NCBI GenBank assembly: GCA_900552115.1
Contig: URYP01000098.1
Location: forward strand, 1-8,148
Reading direction: 5' to 3'
Length of the DNA: 8,148 bases
Origin: an uncultured Oscillospiraceae bacterium
Lineage (GTDB): Bacteria; Bacillota; Clostridia; Oscillospirales; Acutalibacteraceae
Part shown: positions 1 through 5,772 of the stretch, piece after piece
How the letters are laid out: every line of letters starts with the position of its first letter
How positions within the stretch are numbered: the first letter of the stretch is position 1
Made by a program: the position numbers and the translations under genes
Notes under the pieces: model-generated
What the model was told of the DNA's origin: nothing
The model's input: the letters and a program-made list of their open reading frames with translations, nothing else
The model's database searches: none

Positions 1-23
1 TTGCCGCGGCCGGTGCGCCCCTT

Positions 24-46
24 TTTATCAAAACCCCTCTGATAAA
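24..46. repeat. A/T-rich inverted repeat downstream of the oxidoreductase operon
   Basis: TTTATCA (24-30) and TGATAAA (40-46) form a perfect 7-bp inverted repeat with a 9-base centre, 15 bases after the operon's last stop codon. No T-run follows on either strand, so it is a poor terminator. It could be an mRNA-end hairpin or a binding site. Confidence 0.4.
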
Positions 47-60
47 CAAATAAGTGCGGA

Positions 61-1170
61 TCAGTCGTCGAGAATTCCCTCGCGCGGCGGATGCGCCATC
101 GGCGCCTGTCGCTCATACCGGGAGGTCAGCTCGATAAACCGGCCCTCGTCGCTGCTGCGGCGGATACTTTCCATGATCTCAAGCACGTGGTAGGTCTGGT
201 TGACGTTGGCCCGGAAAGGCCGGCCGGTTTGCAGGGCTTTAGCCATGTCGGCCAGTCCCAGCGCGCGGCTGTTGTTCGAATAGGGGAACATCAGCGGCAT
301 ATCCATGTAACCGCCCTGTTCCGGCCGCAGCAAGCGGATGGGACCGCCGAACCCGTTGGGATCCGGAACCTGGAGTGTGCCTTCGGAGCCGTATATCTCG
401 ATACGGGCGCCGCCCTGGTAATGCACGTCAAAAGTGGTGAAAATGGTGCCTACGGCGCCGTTTTCAAACTGCATAATTCCGTTGACATGGGTGGGAACCT
501 CCACCTTCACCACCTCGCCGCAATGGGGCTGGCTGGTGATCAGCCGCTCGGGGAAGGAGGACTTGGCGATACCGGTCACCCCGGATACGCCGCCCAGCAG
601 GTTGATAAGGGCCGTCAGATAATAGGGGCCCATGTCCATCATGGGGCCGCCGCCGTATTGATAATAGAACGCCGGGTCGGGATGCCAGCCCTCGTGCCCA
701 CGGCAGATCATGAAGGCCGCTGCCCCAACCGGCTGACCAATAAAGCCGTCGTCGATCAGTTTGCGGCAGGTCTGGATGCCCGCGCCCATAAAGGTATCGG
801 GCGCGCCGCCAATGAGCAGGCCCTTTTCCCCGGCCAGCGCCACAAGCTGTTTGCCCTCTTCCAGCGATGCCGCAAGCGGCTTTTCGCTGTAGACATGCTT
901 GCCAGCTTCCAGCGCGGCTTTGGACACGTCGAAATGCTCATAAGGACGGGTGAGGTTGAGCACGATATCGATGCTTTCGTCCGCGAACAGATCGTACATG
1001 GTCTCGTATAGATGGGGAATGCCGTATTTCTCCACGGCCTTTTCGGCGCGTTCGCGCACCAGGTCGCACACGCCGACGATCTCCATCTCTTTAAAACGGG
1101 TGGTGATATTGTCGAGATAAATGCCGCTGATGGCGCCGATACCGACAATGCCGATTTTAACAGTAGACAT
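61..1170 (-). CDS. Gfo/Idh/MocA family oxidoreductase (last gene of the ThuA operon)
   Basis: Predicted cytoplasmic NAD(P)-dependent dehydrogenase of 369 residues, a usual length for the Gfo/Idh/MocA family, which oxidises or reduces sugars and cyclitols. The Rossmann fold begins at residue 5 with a GxGxxS-type nucleotide-binding loop (GIVGIGAIS). The family EKP motif lies at residues 96-98, giving the expected catalytic Lys97. The C-terminal alpha/beta domain carries GGGPMMDMGPYY at 174-185. Asp179 is kept, but the position usually held by the catalytic His is Tyr183, so the chemistry may differ or this may be a distinct subfamily. I start at the ATG at 1170 rather than the in-frame ATG 13 codons upstream, because AAGGAGGAG lies just before it and the protein then begins directly at the Rossmann strand. 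That SD overlaps the stop codon of the upstream thuA-like gene, suggesting translational coupling. Family assignment is firm; the substrate is unknown. Confidence 0.93.
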   Translation of the reverse strand: MSTVKIGIVGIGAISGIYLDNITTRFKEMEIVGVCDLVRERAEKAVEKYGIPHLYETMYDLFADESIDIVLNLTRPYEHFDVSKAALEAGKHVYSEKPLAASLEEGKQLVALAGEKGLLIGGAPDTFMGAGIQTCRKLIDDGFIGQPVGAAAFMICRGHEGWHPDPAFYYQYGGGPMMDMGPYYLTALINLLGGVSGVTGIAKSSFPERLITSQPHCGEVVKVEVPTHVNGIMQFENGAVGTIFTTFDVHYQGGARIEIYGSEGTLQVPDPNGFGGPIRLLRPEQGGYMDMPLMFPYSNNSRALGLADMAKALQTGRPFRANVNQTYHVLEIMESIRRSSDEGRFIELTSRYERQAPMAHPPREGILDD

Positions 1171-1183
1171 AGCGGGCTCCTCC

Positions 1184-1906
1184 TTAATACATCTTGGCGT
1201 TGTTTTCAAAGCGTTCGGTGGTCAGGTTATGGTCGGAGGCAAACTGTTTGCCGTCCGCCGCCCACAGCATGCCGCGCTTCATCAGAATATGCGCATTCGG
1301 GGATTTGTCGAACACGTCGTCGTGATGGCCGAGCGAGGTATAAAACACCCGGCCGTTTCCCCAGAATTTCGTCCACGCCACCGGCATATCCACCGGCTTG
1401 TTGGAGATGTGGTAATAGCTGACACAGGGGAACCGGGTGGTAGCCAGCACCTCGATAGACGGGTCAACATGTAGATAATAGTGCTCGCTTTTAACCGGGA
1501 AGTCATCCAGCCCCTCGACAATGGGGCTGGAACCGTGGCGGATATTGACGGTATACTCGATGCCGTCCCCGCCAGGATGGCTGACCCATTGCCCGCCGGT
1601 GATAAACTGCCATTCGGTGTTGTTGCGGAACGAGTCGCACATGCCGCCGTGGCAGCCCGCCAGCCCCACGCCGGCGCCGACCGCTTTGGCGACGTTCTGT
1701 ACATACTCGTTTGGGATATCTCCCATAGTCCAGCAGGAGACGAGCAGGTCGAGCTGTTTCAGCTCCTCCACATCCTTCAGGCAGTCGAGGGTATCGGATA
1801 TTGTGACCTCGAATCCCTCTTCTTCCAGCATGCCGGCGAAGCGTTTGGAGGTGAGCTGTGGCTCATGGCCGTCCCAGCCTCCCTGGAAAATCAGCGCGCG
1901 TTTCAT
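1184..1906 (-). CDS. ThuA-like domain protein
   Basis: Protein of 240 residues with the ThuA-like fold, related to class I glutamine amidotransferases, spanning nearly its whole length. Visible family motifs are the N-terminal ALIFQGGWDGHE (residues 4-15), the GCHGGM loop (84-89), SEHYYLHVDP (140-149), and PVAWTKFWGNGRVFYTSLGHH (175-195), followed by MLWAA near the end. No signal peptide is visible, so it should be cytoplasmic. In Sinorhizobium, ThuA acts with the Gfo/Idh/MocA protein ThuB in trehalose catabolism through 3-keto sugars. The biochemical role of most homologues is unsettled. Here it lies between two Gfo/Idh/MocA genes, 21 bp after one and 13 bp before the other, which supports a joint role in sugar oxidation. 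A GGGAGGT SD precedes the ATG at 1906. The actual substrate is inference only. Confidence 0.9.
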   Translation of the reverse strand: MKRALIFQGGWDGHEPQLTSKRFAGMLEEEGFEVTISDTLDCLKDVEELKQLDLLVSCWTMGDIPNEYVQNVAKAVGAGVGLAGCHGGMCDSFRNNTEWQFITGGQWVSHPGGDGIEYTVNIRHGSSPIVEGLDDFPVKSEHYYLHVDPSIEVLATTRFPCVSYYHISNKPVDMPVAWTKFWGNGRVFYTSLGHHDDVFDKSPNAHILMKRGMLWAADGKQFASDHNLTTERFENNAKMY

Positions 1907-1927
1907 TACATGACCTCCCTTGTTACT

Positions 1928-2980
1928 TTAAATGTGACAGGCCAGCCCGACGCCCTGCTTTTGGGACTGGAACGCCAGGTCGATCACCTGCATGACTCTC
2001 AACGCCTGTTCGGGCTTGACGATGAGTTCCTCGCGGCCTGCGAGCACCGCCACGATATTGTTATAATAGTCCGACCAGTCGGTATGCACCTCGGGCAGGG
2101 GGGAGCGTTTGGTGGTGTTCACCGGACGGGGGGCCATGGTACGGGTAGGACCGGCCTCGGTATAGACAATTTCATCCGTCCACTCCATTTTGCCGCCTTC
2201 GGCCAGCTGCACAATTTCTCCCTTGGCGCTCCAGCCCTCGATCACGGCGGTGCCGTTTTCACAGCACATATGCCACCGGGGAAGGGGGATAAAGCAGTTG
2301 GTTTCCATTTCGCACAGGGCGGATACGCCGTTTTCAAAGCGAAGCAGCAGCTTTACGTTATCGTCGATCTCTTCGGAGAACAGCGACACCTGATGCGCGG
2401 TGACCGATACCACGGGGGAGTCGATCAGCTCCATGAGCTGGTCGAGCAGATGCACGCCCCAGTCGTAGAGCATGCCCCCGCCGTTGATTTTATGGCCGCG
2501 CCAGCCGTGCATCCCGCCGCCGCTGCCCTGCACCCGGCTTTCGATAAAATAGGGTTTGCCGAGGGTGTTTTCCTGTACCAGCTTTTTAATGATGCGGTAA
2601 TCTTTGTCCCAACGCCGGTTCTGGTGAATAGAGAACAGCCGGCCGGTACGCTCCGCGGCGGCCATCATTTCTGTAAGTTCCGCGGCGTTCATGGCAACCG
2701 GCTTTTCGCACACCACATGCTTGCCGCTCTCCAGGCAGCGAATTACCAGATCCTTATGAAAATTGTTGGGGGTGGCTATTGTAACCAGATCGATTGTCCG
2801 GTCCTCCAGTAGCTCCTCCAACGTGGCGTATGCCCGCAGCCCGCTTGCCGCCGCTTTATCCAGCGCCTCCTGCCGCACGTCATAAGCGGCGGCCACCTCG
2901 ATGCCGGGTACTTTTTTCGCAATGCTTTCGTGGTGCCAGGCGCCCATGCCGCCATATCCAATAATAGCTGAACGAACCAT
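1928..2980 (-). CDS. Gfo/Idh/MocA family oxidoreductase (first gene of the ThuA operon)
   Basis: Predicted cytoplasmic NAD(P)-dependent sugar or cyclitol dehydrogenase of 350 residues. The sequence shows the N-terminal Rossmann strand and dinucleotide loop (AIIGYGGMG, residues 5-13), an ATPNNFH segment (69-75), the CEKP motif (91-94) with catalytic Lys93, and the canonical GGGMLYDWGVHLLD (167-180) with Asp173 and His177. Unlike its operon partner downstream, it therefore keeps the full Lys/Asp/His catalytic set. The two proteins resemble each other only at family level, so they probably act on different substrates or steps and are not a recent duplication. An AGGAG SD lies eight bases before the ATG at 2980. 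It is the first gene of a three-gene minus-strand unit with the ThuA-like protein and the second oxidoreductase. An extended -10 promoter lies about 55 bases upstream. Confidence 0.94.
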   Translation of the reverse strand: MVRSAIIGYGGMGAWHHESIAKKVPGIEVAAAYDVRQEALDKAAASGLRAYATLEELLEDRTIDLVTIATPNNFHKDLVIRCLESGKHVVCEKPVAMNAAELTEMMAAAERTGRLFSIHQNRRWDKDYRIIKKLVQENTLGKPYFIESRVQGSGGGMHGWRGHKINGGGMLYDWGVHLLDQLMELIDSPVVSVTAHQVSLFSEEIDDNVKLLLRFENGVSALCEMETNCFIPLPRWHMCCENGTAVIEGWSAKGEIVQLAEGGKMEWTDEIVYTEAGPTRTMAPRPVNTTKRSPLPEVHTDWSDYYNNIVAVLAGREELIVKPEQALRVMQVIDLAFQSQKQGVGLACHI

Positions 2981-3034
2981 GTTCCATGCTCCTCTCCGGG
3001 ATTATTCCATTGCCTAGGGCTTTGAGTTGAGGCT

Positions 3035-3043
3035 ATTGTAGCA
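3035..3043 (-). promoter_or_regulatory. Extended -10 promoter of the oxidoreductase/ThuA operon
   Basis: On the minus strand this reads TGCTACAAT, a TGn-extended -10 box one mismatch from TATAAT. A perfect TTGACA lies upstream at 3063-3068, but the spacer would be 22 bases, too long for a normal sigma-A promoter, so I rely on the extended -10. The predicted start near 3028 gives a leader of about 48 bases before the ATG at 2980. Confidence 0.5.
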
Positions 3044-3120
3044 TGGAAAATGGAAAAATGCTTGTCAAAAAGCTAGAAAAACCAGTCAATAATTGCCGCT
3101 TTTTAGGGATGTTGAAAAAA

Positions 3121-3861
3121 TCAGGCGGTGACGCTTTCAATAAAGGAGGAAATAGGGGCCGGGTTCTCCAGGCTGTGGGGGTGATGGTCGCAATTTTCCT
3201 TGAGGATGACGTTTATTTTGCCGCCCAGCCGCTCATAAGCGTCGGCCAGCAGCTTGCCATTGTGCTCGTAGGGGACGGCGTGATCGGCCAGGCCCGCCAC
3301 CAGTACGATGGGAATTCCCGCGCGGCAGAGATCGCCGGCGTGATCGACGGGGTTGCCATCAAAGGCGGGGGCGGCCTCCTCGGTGAGACCGTACCACCGT
3401 TTGCAGTCCTCCCATTCGCGTGGTGCACGGGGGGAGGCGCCGTATCCGCCCGGCCAGCTGCGGATATCCAGTACCGCGGCGTCGAGATACAGGCAGGAAA
3501 CGCTGTCGGGATGAGCTAACGCATAGTTGCAGGCATATAGCCCGCCGCGCGAGAACCCCTCCAGCACAGTCTTTTCACACAAATTCCATTCCGCAACAAC
3601 CAGCCGGCGGAAGGCCTCCATCCAGGCAACGGCCTGCGGGCAGCCGTACATATCGCTGATCTGGTAATAGGCCAGGCACCAGCCCTTGTTAAGCAGGTCC
3701 CGGTCGACGCTGTCGAATGCTCCGAGGAATTCGGCCCGCCATATCCAGCGATTGCCTGGAGACAGGGGTGTGTGTGGCAGGATCAACGTGCCGGGATGTC
3801 CTTCACAGTCAAAATCGAGGCGTTCCCAGCCGTTCCAATCGGTTTTGGTATAGGGTATCAT
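3121..3861 (-). CDS. Alpha/beta hydrolase, prolyl-oligopeptidase-like
   Basis: Protein of 246 residues, a single alpha/beta-hydrolase domain with no signal peptide. The nucleophile elbow is GFSRGG at residues 102-107, making Ser104 the predicted nucleophile. The probable acid is Asp193 in AGLADHAVPYEHNG, and the probable base is a histidine in DHHPHSLENP (225-234), H227 or H229. The sequence around the nucleophile and the HHPHSL motif resemble small hydrolases often found near carbohydrate genes, but I cannot name the bond it cleaves; an acyl or carbohydrate ester is a reasonable guess. AAGGAGGT precedes the ATG at 3861. It is read in the same direction as the oxidoreductase/ThuA operon but is separated by 140 bp containing a separate promoter candidate, so it is probably a functional neighbour with its own transcription, possibly with read-through. 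Confidence 0.85.
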   Translation of the reverse strand: MIPYTKTDWNGWERLDFDCEGHPGTLILPHTPLSPGNRWIWRAEFLGAFDSVDRDLLNKGWCLAYYQISDMYGCPQAVAWMEAFRRLVVAEWNLCEKTVLEGFSRGGLYACNYALAHPDSVSCLYLDAAVLDIRSWPGGYGASPRAPREWEDCKRWYGLTEEAAPAFDGNPVDHAGDLCRAGIPIVLVAGLADHAVPYEHNGKLLADAYERLGGKINVILKENCDHHPHSLENPAPISSFIESVTA

Positions 3862-3936
3862 CGTGTTACCTCCTTGTTATTCTGTGGATGTCTCTGCGCC
3901 GCTGCGCGCAATGGTTGGGTCTTTAGGTTTGAGTCT

Positions 3937-3945
3937 ATTATATCA
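3937..3945 (-). promoter_or_regulatory. Extended -10 promoter of the alpha/beta-hydrolase gene
   Basis: The minus strand reads TGATATAAT: a perfect TATAAT box with the TGn extension. No good -35 box sits 16-18 bases upstream, consistent with an extended -10 promoter. The predicted start near 3930 gives a leader of about 69 bases. It faces away from the plus-strand promoter at 3978-4006. Confidence 0.6.
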
Positions 3946-3977
3946 TGGTCCGACGGTTAATGGGTGGTCGAATTATC

Positions 3978-4006
3978 TTGTTTTTTGTCGAATGCCCTGC
4001 TATAAT
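3978..4006 (+). promoter_or_regulatory. Promoter of the DUF3795 gene (divergent)
   Basis: A perfect TATAAT box at 4001-4006 is preceded by TGC, giving an extended -10. A weak -35 (TTGTTT, 3978-3983) lies 17 bases upstream. The predicted start near 4013 leaves a leader of about 110 bases. That leader contains a small hairpin, CGGTG (4071-4075) paired with CACCG (4078-4082), of unknown meaning. Confidence 0.55.
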
Positions 4007-4123
4007 ATATTTAACTATTCTAAAATAATCGAAAGAGAACGCCGCCAAAACGACGACTTAATGCGGCCGGCGGTGTTCACCGACAGGCGTCTGACCTGGC
4101 GAGAAAATGGAGGAGGCTCTCTC

Positions 4124-4384
4124 ATGGTGGAATCCCGATGCGGCGTACTTTGCAGCCGTTGTGAACGAAAAGAGCAGGTGAACTGCCGGGGCTGCCTGAA
4201 TATGGAACAGCCCTTTTGGGGAGGGGACTGCCTGGTTAAAACCTGTTGTGAGCGACGGGGGTTTGCCCATTGCGGGAAATGTCCGGATTTTCCCTGCCAA
4301 ACACTGCGCCACATGGGAGCGGAGGAGGGGTTTGATCCCGCTGCCAAAATTGATCAATGCCGCCTGTGGGCGGACGGCCGGTAA
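4124..4384 (+). CDS. Cysteine-rich DUF3795 family protein
   Basis: Small protein of 86 residues with 12 cysteines (6, 10, 13, 21, 24, 36, 41, 42, 50, 53, 58 and 79). The spacing matches DUF3795: an N-terminal CGxxCxxC, then CxGC, then CxxCxxFPC at 50-58. The family is thought to bind metal (zinc or an Fe-S cluster) because of these cysteines, but its function is unknown. No signal peptide or membrane segment is visible. The start at 4124 is chosen because GGAGGAGG (4109-4116) sits seven bases before it and the family similarity starts there. An in-frame ATG at 4061 lacks a comparable ribosome binding site. The gene is probably monocistronic, divergent from the hydrolase and followed by a tRNA gene with its own promoter. 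Confidence 0.85.
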   Translation: MVESRCGVLCSRCERKEQVNCRGCLNMEQPFWGGDCLVKTCCERRGFAHCGKCPDFPCQTLRHMGAEEGFDPAAKIDQCRLWADGR

Positions 4385-4434
4385 ATAGAAACAAAAGAAA
4401 TTATTTGATTAAGAAAAAATGGCGGTATGCGTAT

Positions 4435-4492
4435 AATCTGGAAAAAACCGGGCAGAATTTTTAGCGTCCCCTCTTGACAAATTTTCCAGATT
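4435..4492. repeat. 11-bp inverted repeat overlapping the tRNA-Gln promoter
   Basis: AATCTGGAAAA (4435-4445) is the exact reverse complement of TTTTCCAGATT (4482-4492), with 36 bases between. The right arm fills most of the spacer between the tRNA -35 and -10 boxes. Confidence 0.6.
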
Positions 4493-4501
4493 GAGTATAA
4501 T
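4474..4501 (+). promoter_or_regulatory. Promoter of the tRNA-Gln gene
   Basis: Perfect TTGACA (4474-4479) and perfect TATAAT (4496-4501) with a 16-base spacer, ending 20 bases before the mature tRNA. This is the strongest consensus promoter in the window, as expected for a stable RNA gene. One arm of an 11-bp inverted repeat lies in the spacer. Confidence 0.85.
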
Positions 4502-4521
4502 ATAAAAGCTGTCAAGCATAT

Positions 4522-4595
4522 TGCGGAATTGTGTAAGGGTAGCACAGCAGTCTCTGACTCTGCTTGTCTGGGTTCGAATCCTAGTTCCGCAGCCA
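4522..4595 (+). tRNA. tRNA-Gln (anticodon CUG), CCA encoded
   Basis: All arms can be folded by eye. The acceptor TGCGGAA (4522-4528) pairs with TTCCGCA (4585-4591), followed by discriminator G and an encoded CCA. The D stem is GTGT/GCAC with loop AAGGGTA. The anticodon stem is GCAGT/TCTGC with loop CTCTGAC, placing anticodon CTG at 4554-4556. The variable loop is TTGT and the T stem is CTGGG/CCTAG with loop TTCGAAT. The U1-A72 pair and G73 discriminator are typical identity features of bacterial tRNA-Gln. The innermost anticodon-stem pair (31/39) is a T-T mismatch. It reads CAG codons, so another glutamine tRNA with anticodon UUG should exist elsewhere. Confidence 0.97.
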
Positions 4596-4598
4596 TTC

Positions 4599-4626
4599 AA
4601 AAGACACGTCACAGGACGTGTCTTTT
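4599..4626 (+). terminator. Intrinsic terminator after tRNA-Gln
   Basis: A 12-bp perfect stem, AAAAGACACGTC (4599-4610) with GACGTGTCTTTT (4615-4626), and a 4-base ACAG loop, ending in TTTT followed by a T-rich GTTGT. It begins four bases after the tRNA CCA end. The A/T flanks make it potentially bidirectional. Confidence 0.9.
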
Positions 4627-4636
4627 GTTGTATTAT
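4608..4636 (+). promoter_or_regulatory. Weak candidate promoter of dusB
   Basis: GTCACA (4608-4613, four of six matches to the -35 consensus) and TATTAT (4631-4636, five of six) are 17 bases apart and give a leader of about 22 bases before the dusB ATG. The -35 lies inside the tRNA terminator. Leaky read-through from the tRNA promoter is the alternative source of dusB mRNA. Confidence 0.3.
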
Positions 4637-4664
4637 TCAGTAAGGGAACAGCGGGAGGCGCTTA

Positions 4665-5648
4665 ATGAAGATCGGATCGGTCGAAATAAACGGCAAGGCG
4701 GCGCTGGCACCTATGGCAGGCGTGGCCGACCGGGCGTTCCGGCGCATTTGTGTGGACTTTGGCGCCGCATATGTGGTCGGGGAGATGGTGAGCAGCAAAG
4801 GCCTGTGCTTCCAGGACGAAAAAAGCGGGGAACTGCTGGTGCTGGATGAACGGGAACGGCCGGCGGCCGTTCAGCTTTTTGGGGATAATCCGGATACCAT
4901 GGCGCGCGCCGCCGCGCTGGCCATGGCTTATCGCCCCGATATTATCGATATCAATATGGGCTGTCCGGCCCCGAAAATTGCGGGCAACCACTGCGGAAGC
5001 GCGCTGATGCGGGAGCCGGAGCTTTGCCGGCGGATTGTGCAGGCCGTCGCCGGCGCGGTGGATGTGCCGGTAACGGCAAAAATCCGCAAGGGATATGCGC
5101 GCGACAGCGTCAACGCCGTAGAGGTGGCGTTGGCCTGTGAGGCGGGCGGCGCGGCGGCTGTGACGGTGCATGGGCGTACGCGGGACCAGATGTACGCGCC
5201 GCCGGTGGATTGGGATATCATACGCCAGGTCAAAACGGCGCTGACCATACCCGTGATTGGAAACGGGGACGTGACTTCGGCGCAGGAAGCGGCGGCGCTG
5301 TATGAGCAGACGGCCTGCGACCTGATTATGGTGGGGCGGGGCGCGCTGGGATCGCCCTGGCTGTTCAGCCAGATCGAGGCCTATCTGACCCATGGGCAGC
5401 TTCTGCCCGACCCGCCGCTTATTAAGCGGATGGAAACACTCTGCCGGCAGGTGGAGCTGGCGATAGCGTTTAAAGGGGAAAAGGTGGCTCTGATGGAGGC
5501 CCGCAAACACGCGGCCTGGTATATGAAAGGTTGGCGGGGCGCGGCCTCATTGCGGCAGCAGGCCGGTCAGATCGCAACGCTTCAGGATCTGCGCGAGCTT
5601 TGCGCGCGGGCCCTCCGCGAACAGGAGCAGGCGGCGGACGAAGTCTGA
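4665..5648 (+). CDS. dusB: tRNA-dihydrouridine synthase, DusB type
   Basis: FMN-dependent enzyme that uses NADPH to reduce uridines in the tRNA D-loop to dihydrouridine, in the cytoplasm. It has 327 residues, usual for the family. The N-terminal TIM barrel begins with ALAPMAGVADRAFR (13-26). The active-site segment DINMGCPAPK (95-104) contains catalytic Cys100. FMN-contacting motifs HGRTR (169-173), GNGDV (199-203) and GRGALGSPW (224-232) follow, with a helical tRNA-binding C-terminal domain carrying RKHAAWYMKG. After the active-site Cys the usual NGxGS-type stretch reads GNHCGSALM, a mild variation. A GGGAGG SD lies nine bases before the ATG. It sits 69 bases after a tRNA-Gln gene and its terminator. 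The family is certain; the exact Dus subfamily and target positions are less so. Confidence 0.96.
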   Translation: MKIGSVEINGKAALAPMAGVADRAFRRICVDFGAAYVVGEMVSSKGLCFQDEKSGELLVLDERERPAAVQLFGDNPDTMARAAALAMAYRPDIIDINMGCPAPKIAGNHCGSALMREPELCRRIVQAVAGAVDVPVTAKIRKGYARDSVNAVEVALACEAGGAAAVTVHGRTRDQMYAPPVDWDIIRQVKTALTIPVIGNGDVTSAQEAAALYEQTACDLIMVGRGALGSPWLFSQIEAYLTHGQLLPDPPLIKRMETLCRQVELAIAFKGEKVALMEARKHAAWYMKGWRGAASLRQQAGQIATLQDLRELCARALREQEQAADEV

Positions 5649-5658
5649 AATACGGACA

Positions 5659-5685
5659 GGCGGGACGGTTGACGTACCGTCCGCC
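5659..5685 (+). terminator. Inverted repeat after dusB: possible terminator or operator
   Basis: GGACGGT (5663-5669) pairs perfectly with ACCGTCC (5676-5682) around a 6-base loop, and GGC/GCC adds three pairs across a one-base bulge. The stem starts about 10 bases after the dusB stop and is followed by only three Ts, so as a terminator it is weak. It overlaps the -35 box of the next promoter, which also makes it a plausible protein-binding operator. Confidence 0.45.
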
Positions 5686-5697
5686 TTTCGATATAAT
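5669..5697 (+). promoter_or_regulatory. Promoter of the cation:proton antiporter gene
   Basis: TTGACG (5669-5674, five of six matches) and a perfect TATAAT (5692-5697) separated by the optimal 17 bases. The predicted start is near 5704, leaving a leader of about 75 bases. The -35 box lies in the centre of the inverted repeat 5663-5682. Confidence 0.8.
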
Positions 5698-5718
5698 AAA
5701 CATGAAAAGATCAGGAAG

Positions 5719-5763
5719 AGGAACACAGTCAGCGGCCATATGACCGGACCGTGTTCCTTTTTT
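5719..5763 (+). terminator. Leader terminator hairpin upstream of the antiporter gene
   Basis: AGGAACAC (5719-5726) pairs with GTGTTCCT (5751-5758), with GTCA/TGAC inside the loop, and a run of six Ts follows at 5758-5763. It lies between a good promoter (5669-5697) and the SD at 5765-5772, so transcripts from that promoter must pass it. It may be a transcription attenuator. The simpler reading is a dusB terminator placed very close to the next gene. Confidence 0.6.
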
Positions 5764-5764
5764 G

Positions 5765-5772
5765 AAAGGAGG
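5765..5772 (+). promoter_or_regulatory. Shine-Dalgarno site deciding the antiporter start, possibly sequestered
   Basis: AAAGGAGG lies six bases before the ATG at 5779 and rules out the in-frame ATG at 5740, which falls inside the leader hairpin. The seven bases 5754-5760 (TTCCTTT) can pair with 5765-5771 (AAAGGAG) across a 4-base loop, which would hide the site. That pairing cannot coexist with the terminator hairpin. Confidence 0.6.

Noticed and set aside
91..1011. 306-codon plus-strand open frame opposite the second oxidoreductase
   Set aside because: Antisense shadow of a clear Gfo/Idh/MocA gene, with no SD and composition unlike a folded protein.
1481..2812. 443-codon plus-strand open frame opposite the ThuA-like and first oxidoreductase genes
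   Set aside because: It spans two well-supported minus-strand genes, has no ribosome binding site or recognisable domain, and long antisense frames are common in GC-rich coding DNA.
3035..3068. TTGACA (3063-3068) as the -35 of the oxidoreductase operon
   Set aside because: The spacer to TACAAT is 22 bases, outside the usable range; the extended -10 explains the promoter better.
3067..3104. AAAAAGC/GCTTTTT pairing as a terminator after the hydrolase gene
   Set aside because: Seven mostly A-T pairs around a 24-base loop, with no clean T-run; too weak to call.
4061..4123. Earlier in-frame ATG for the DUF3795 protein
   Set aside because: No ribosome binding site, and the added residues are not part of the family; GGAGGAGG supports 4124.
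4354..4612. Minus-strand frames across the tRNA (protein starting MAAELGFEPR)
   Set aside because: This peptide is the well-known false translation of a tRNA T-arm on the opposite strand; the locus is tRNA-Gln.
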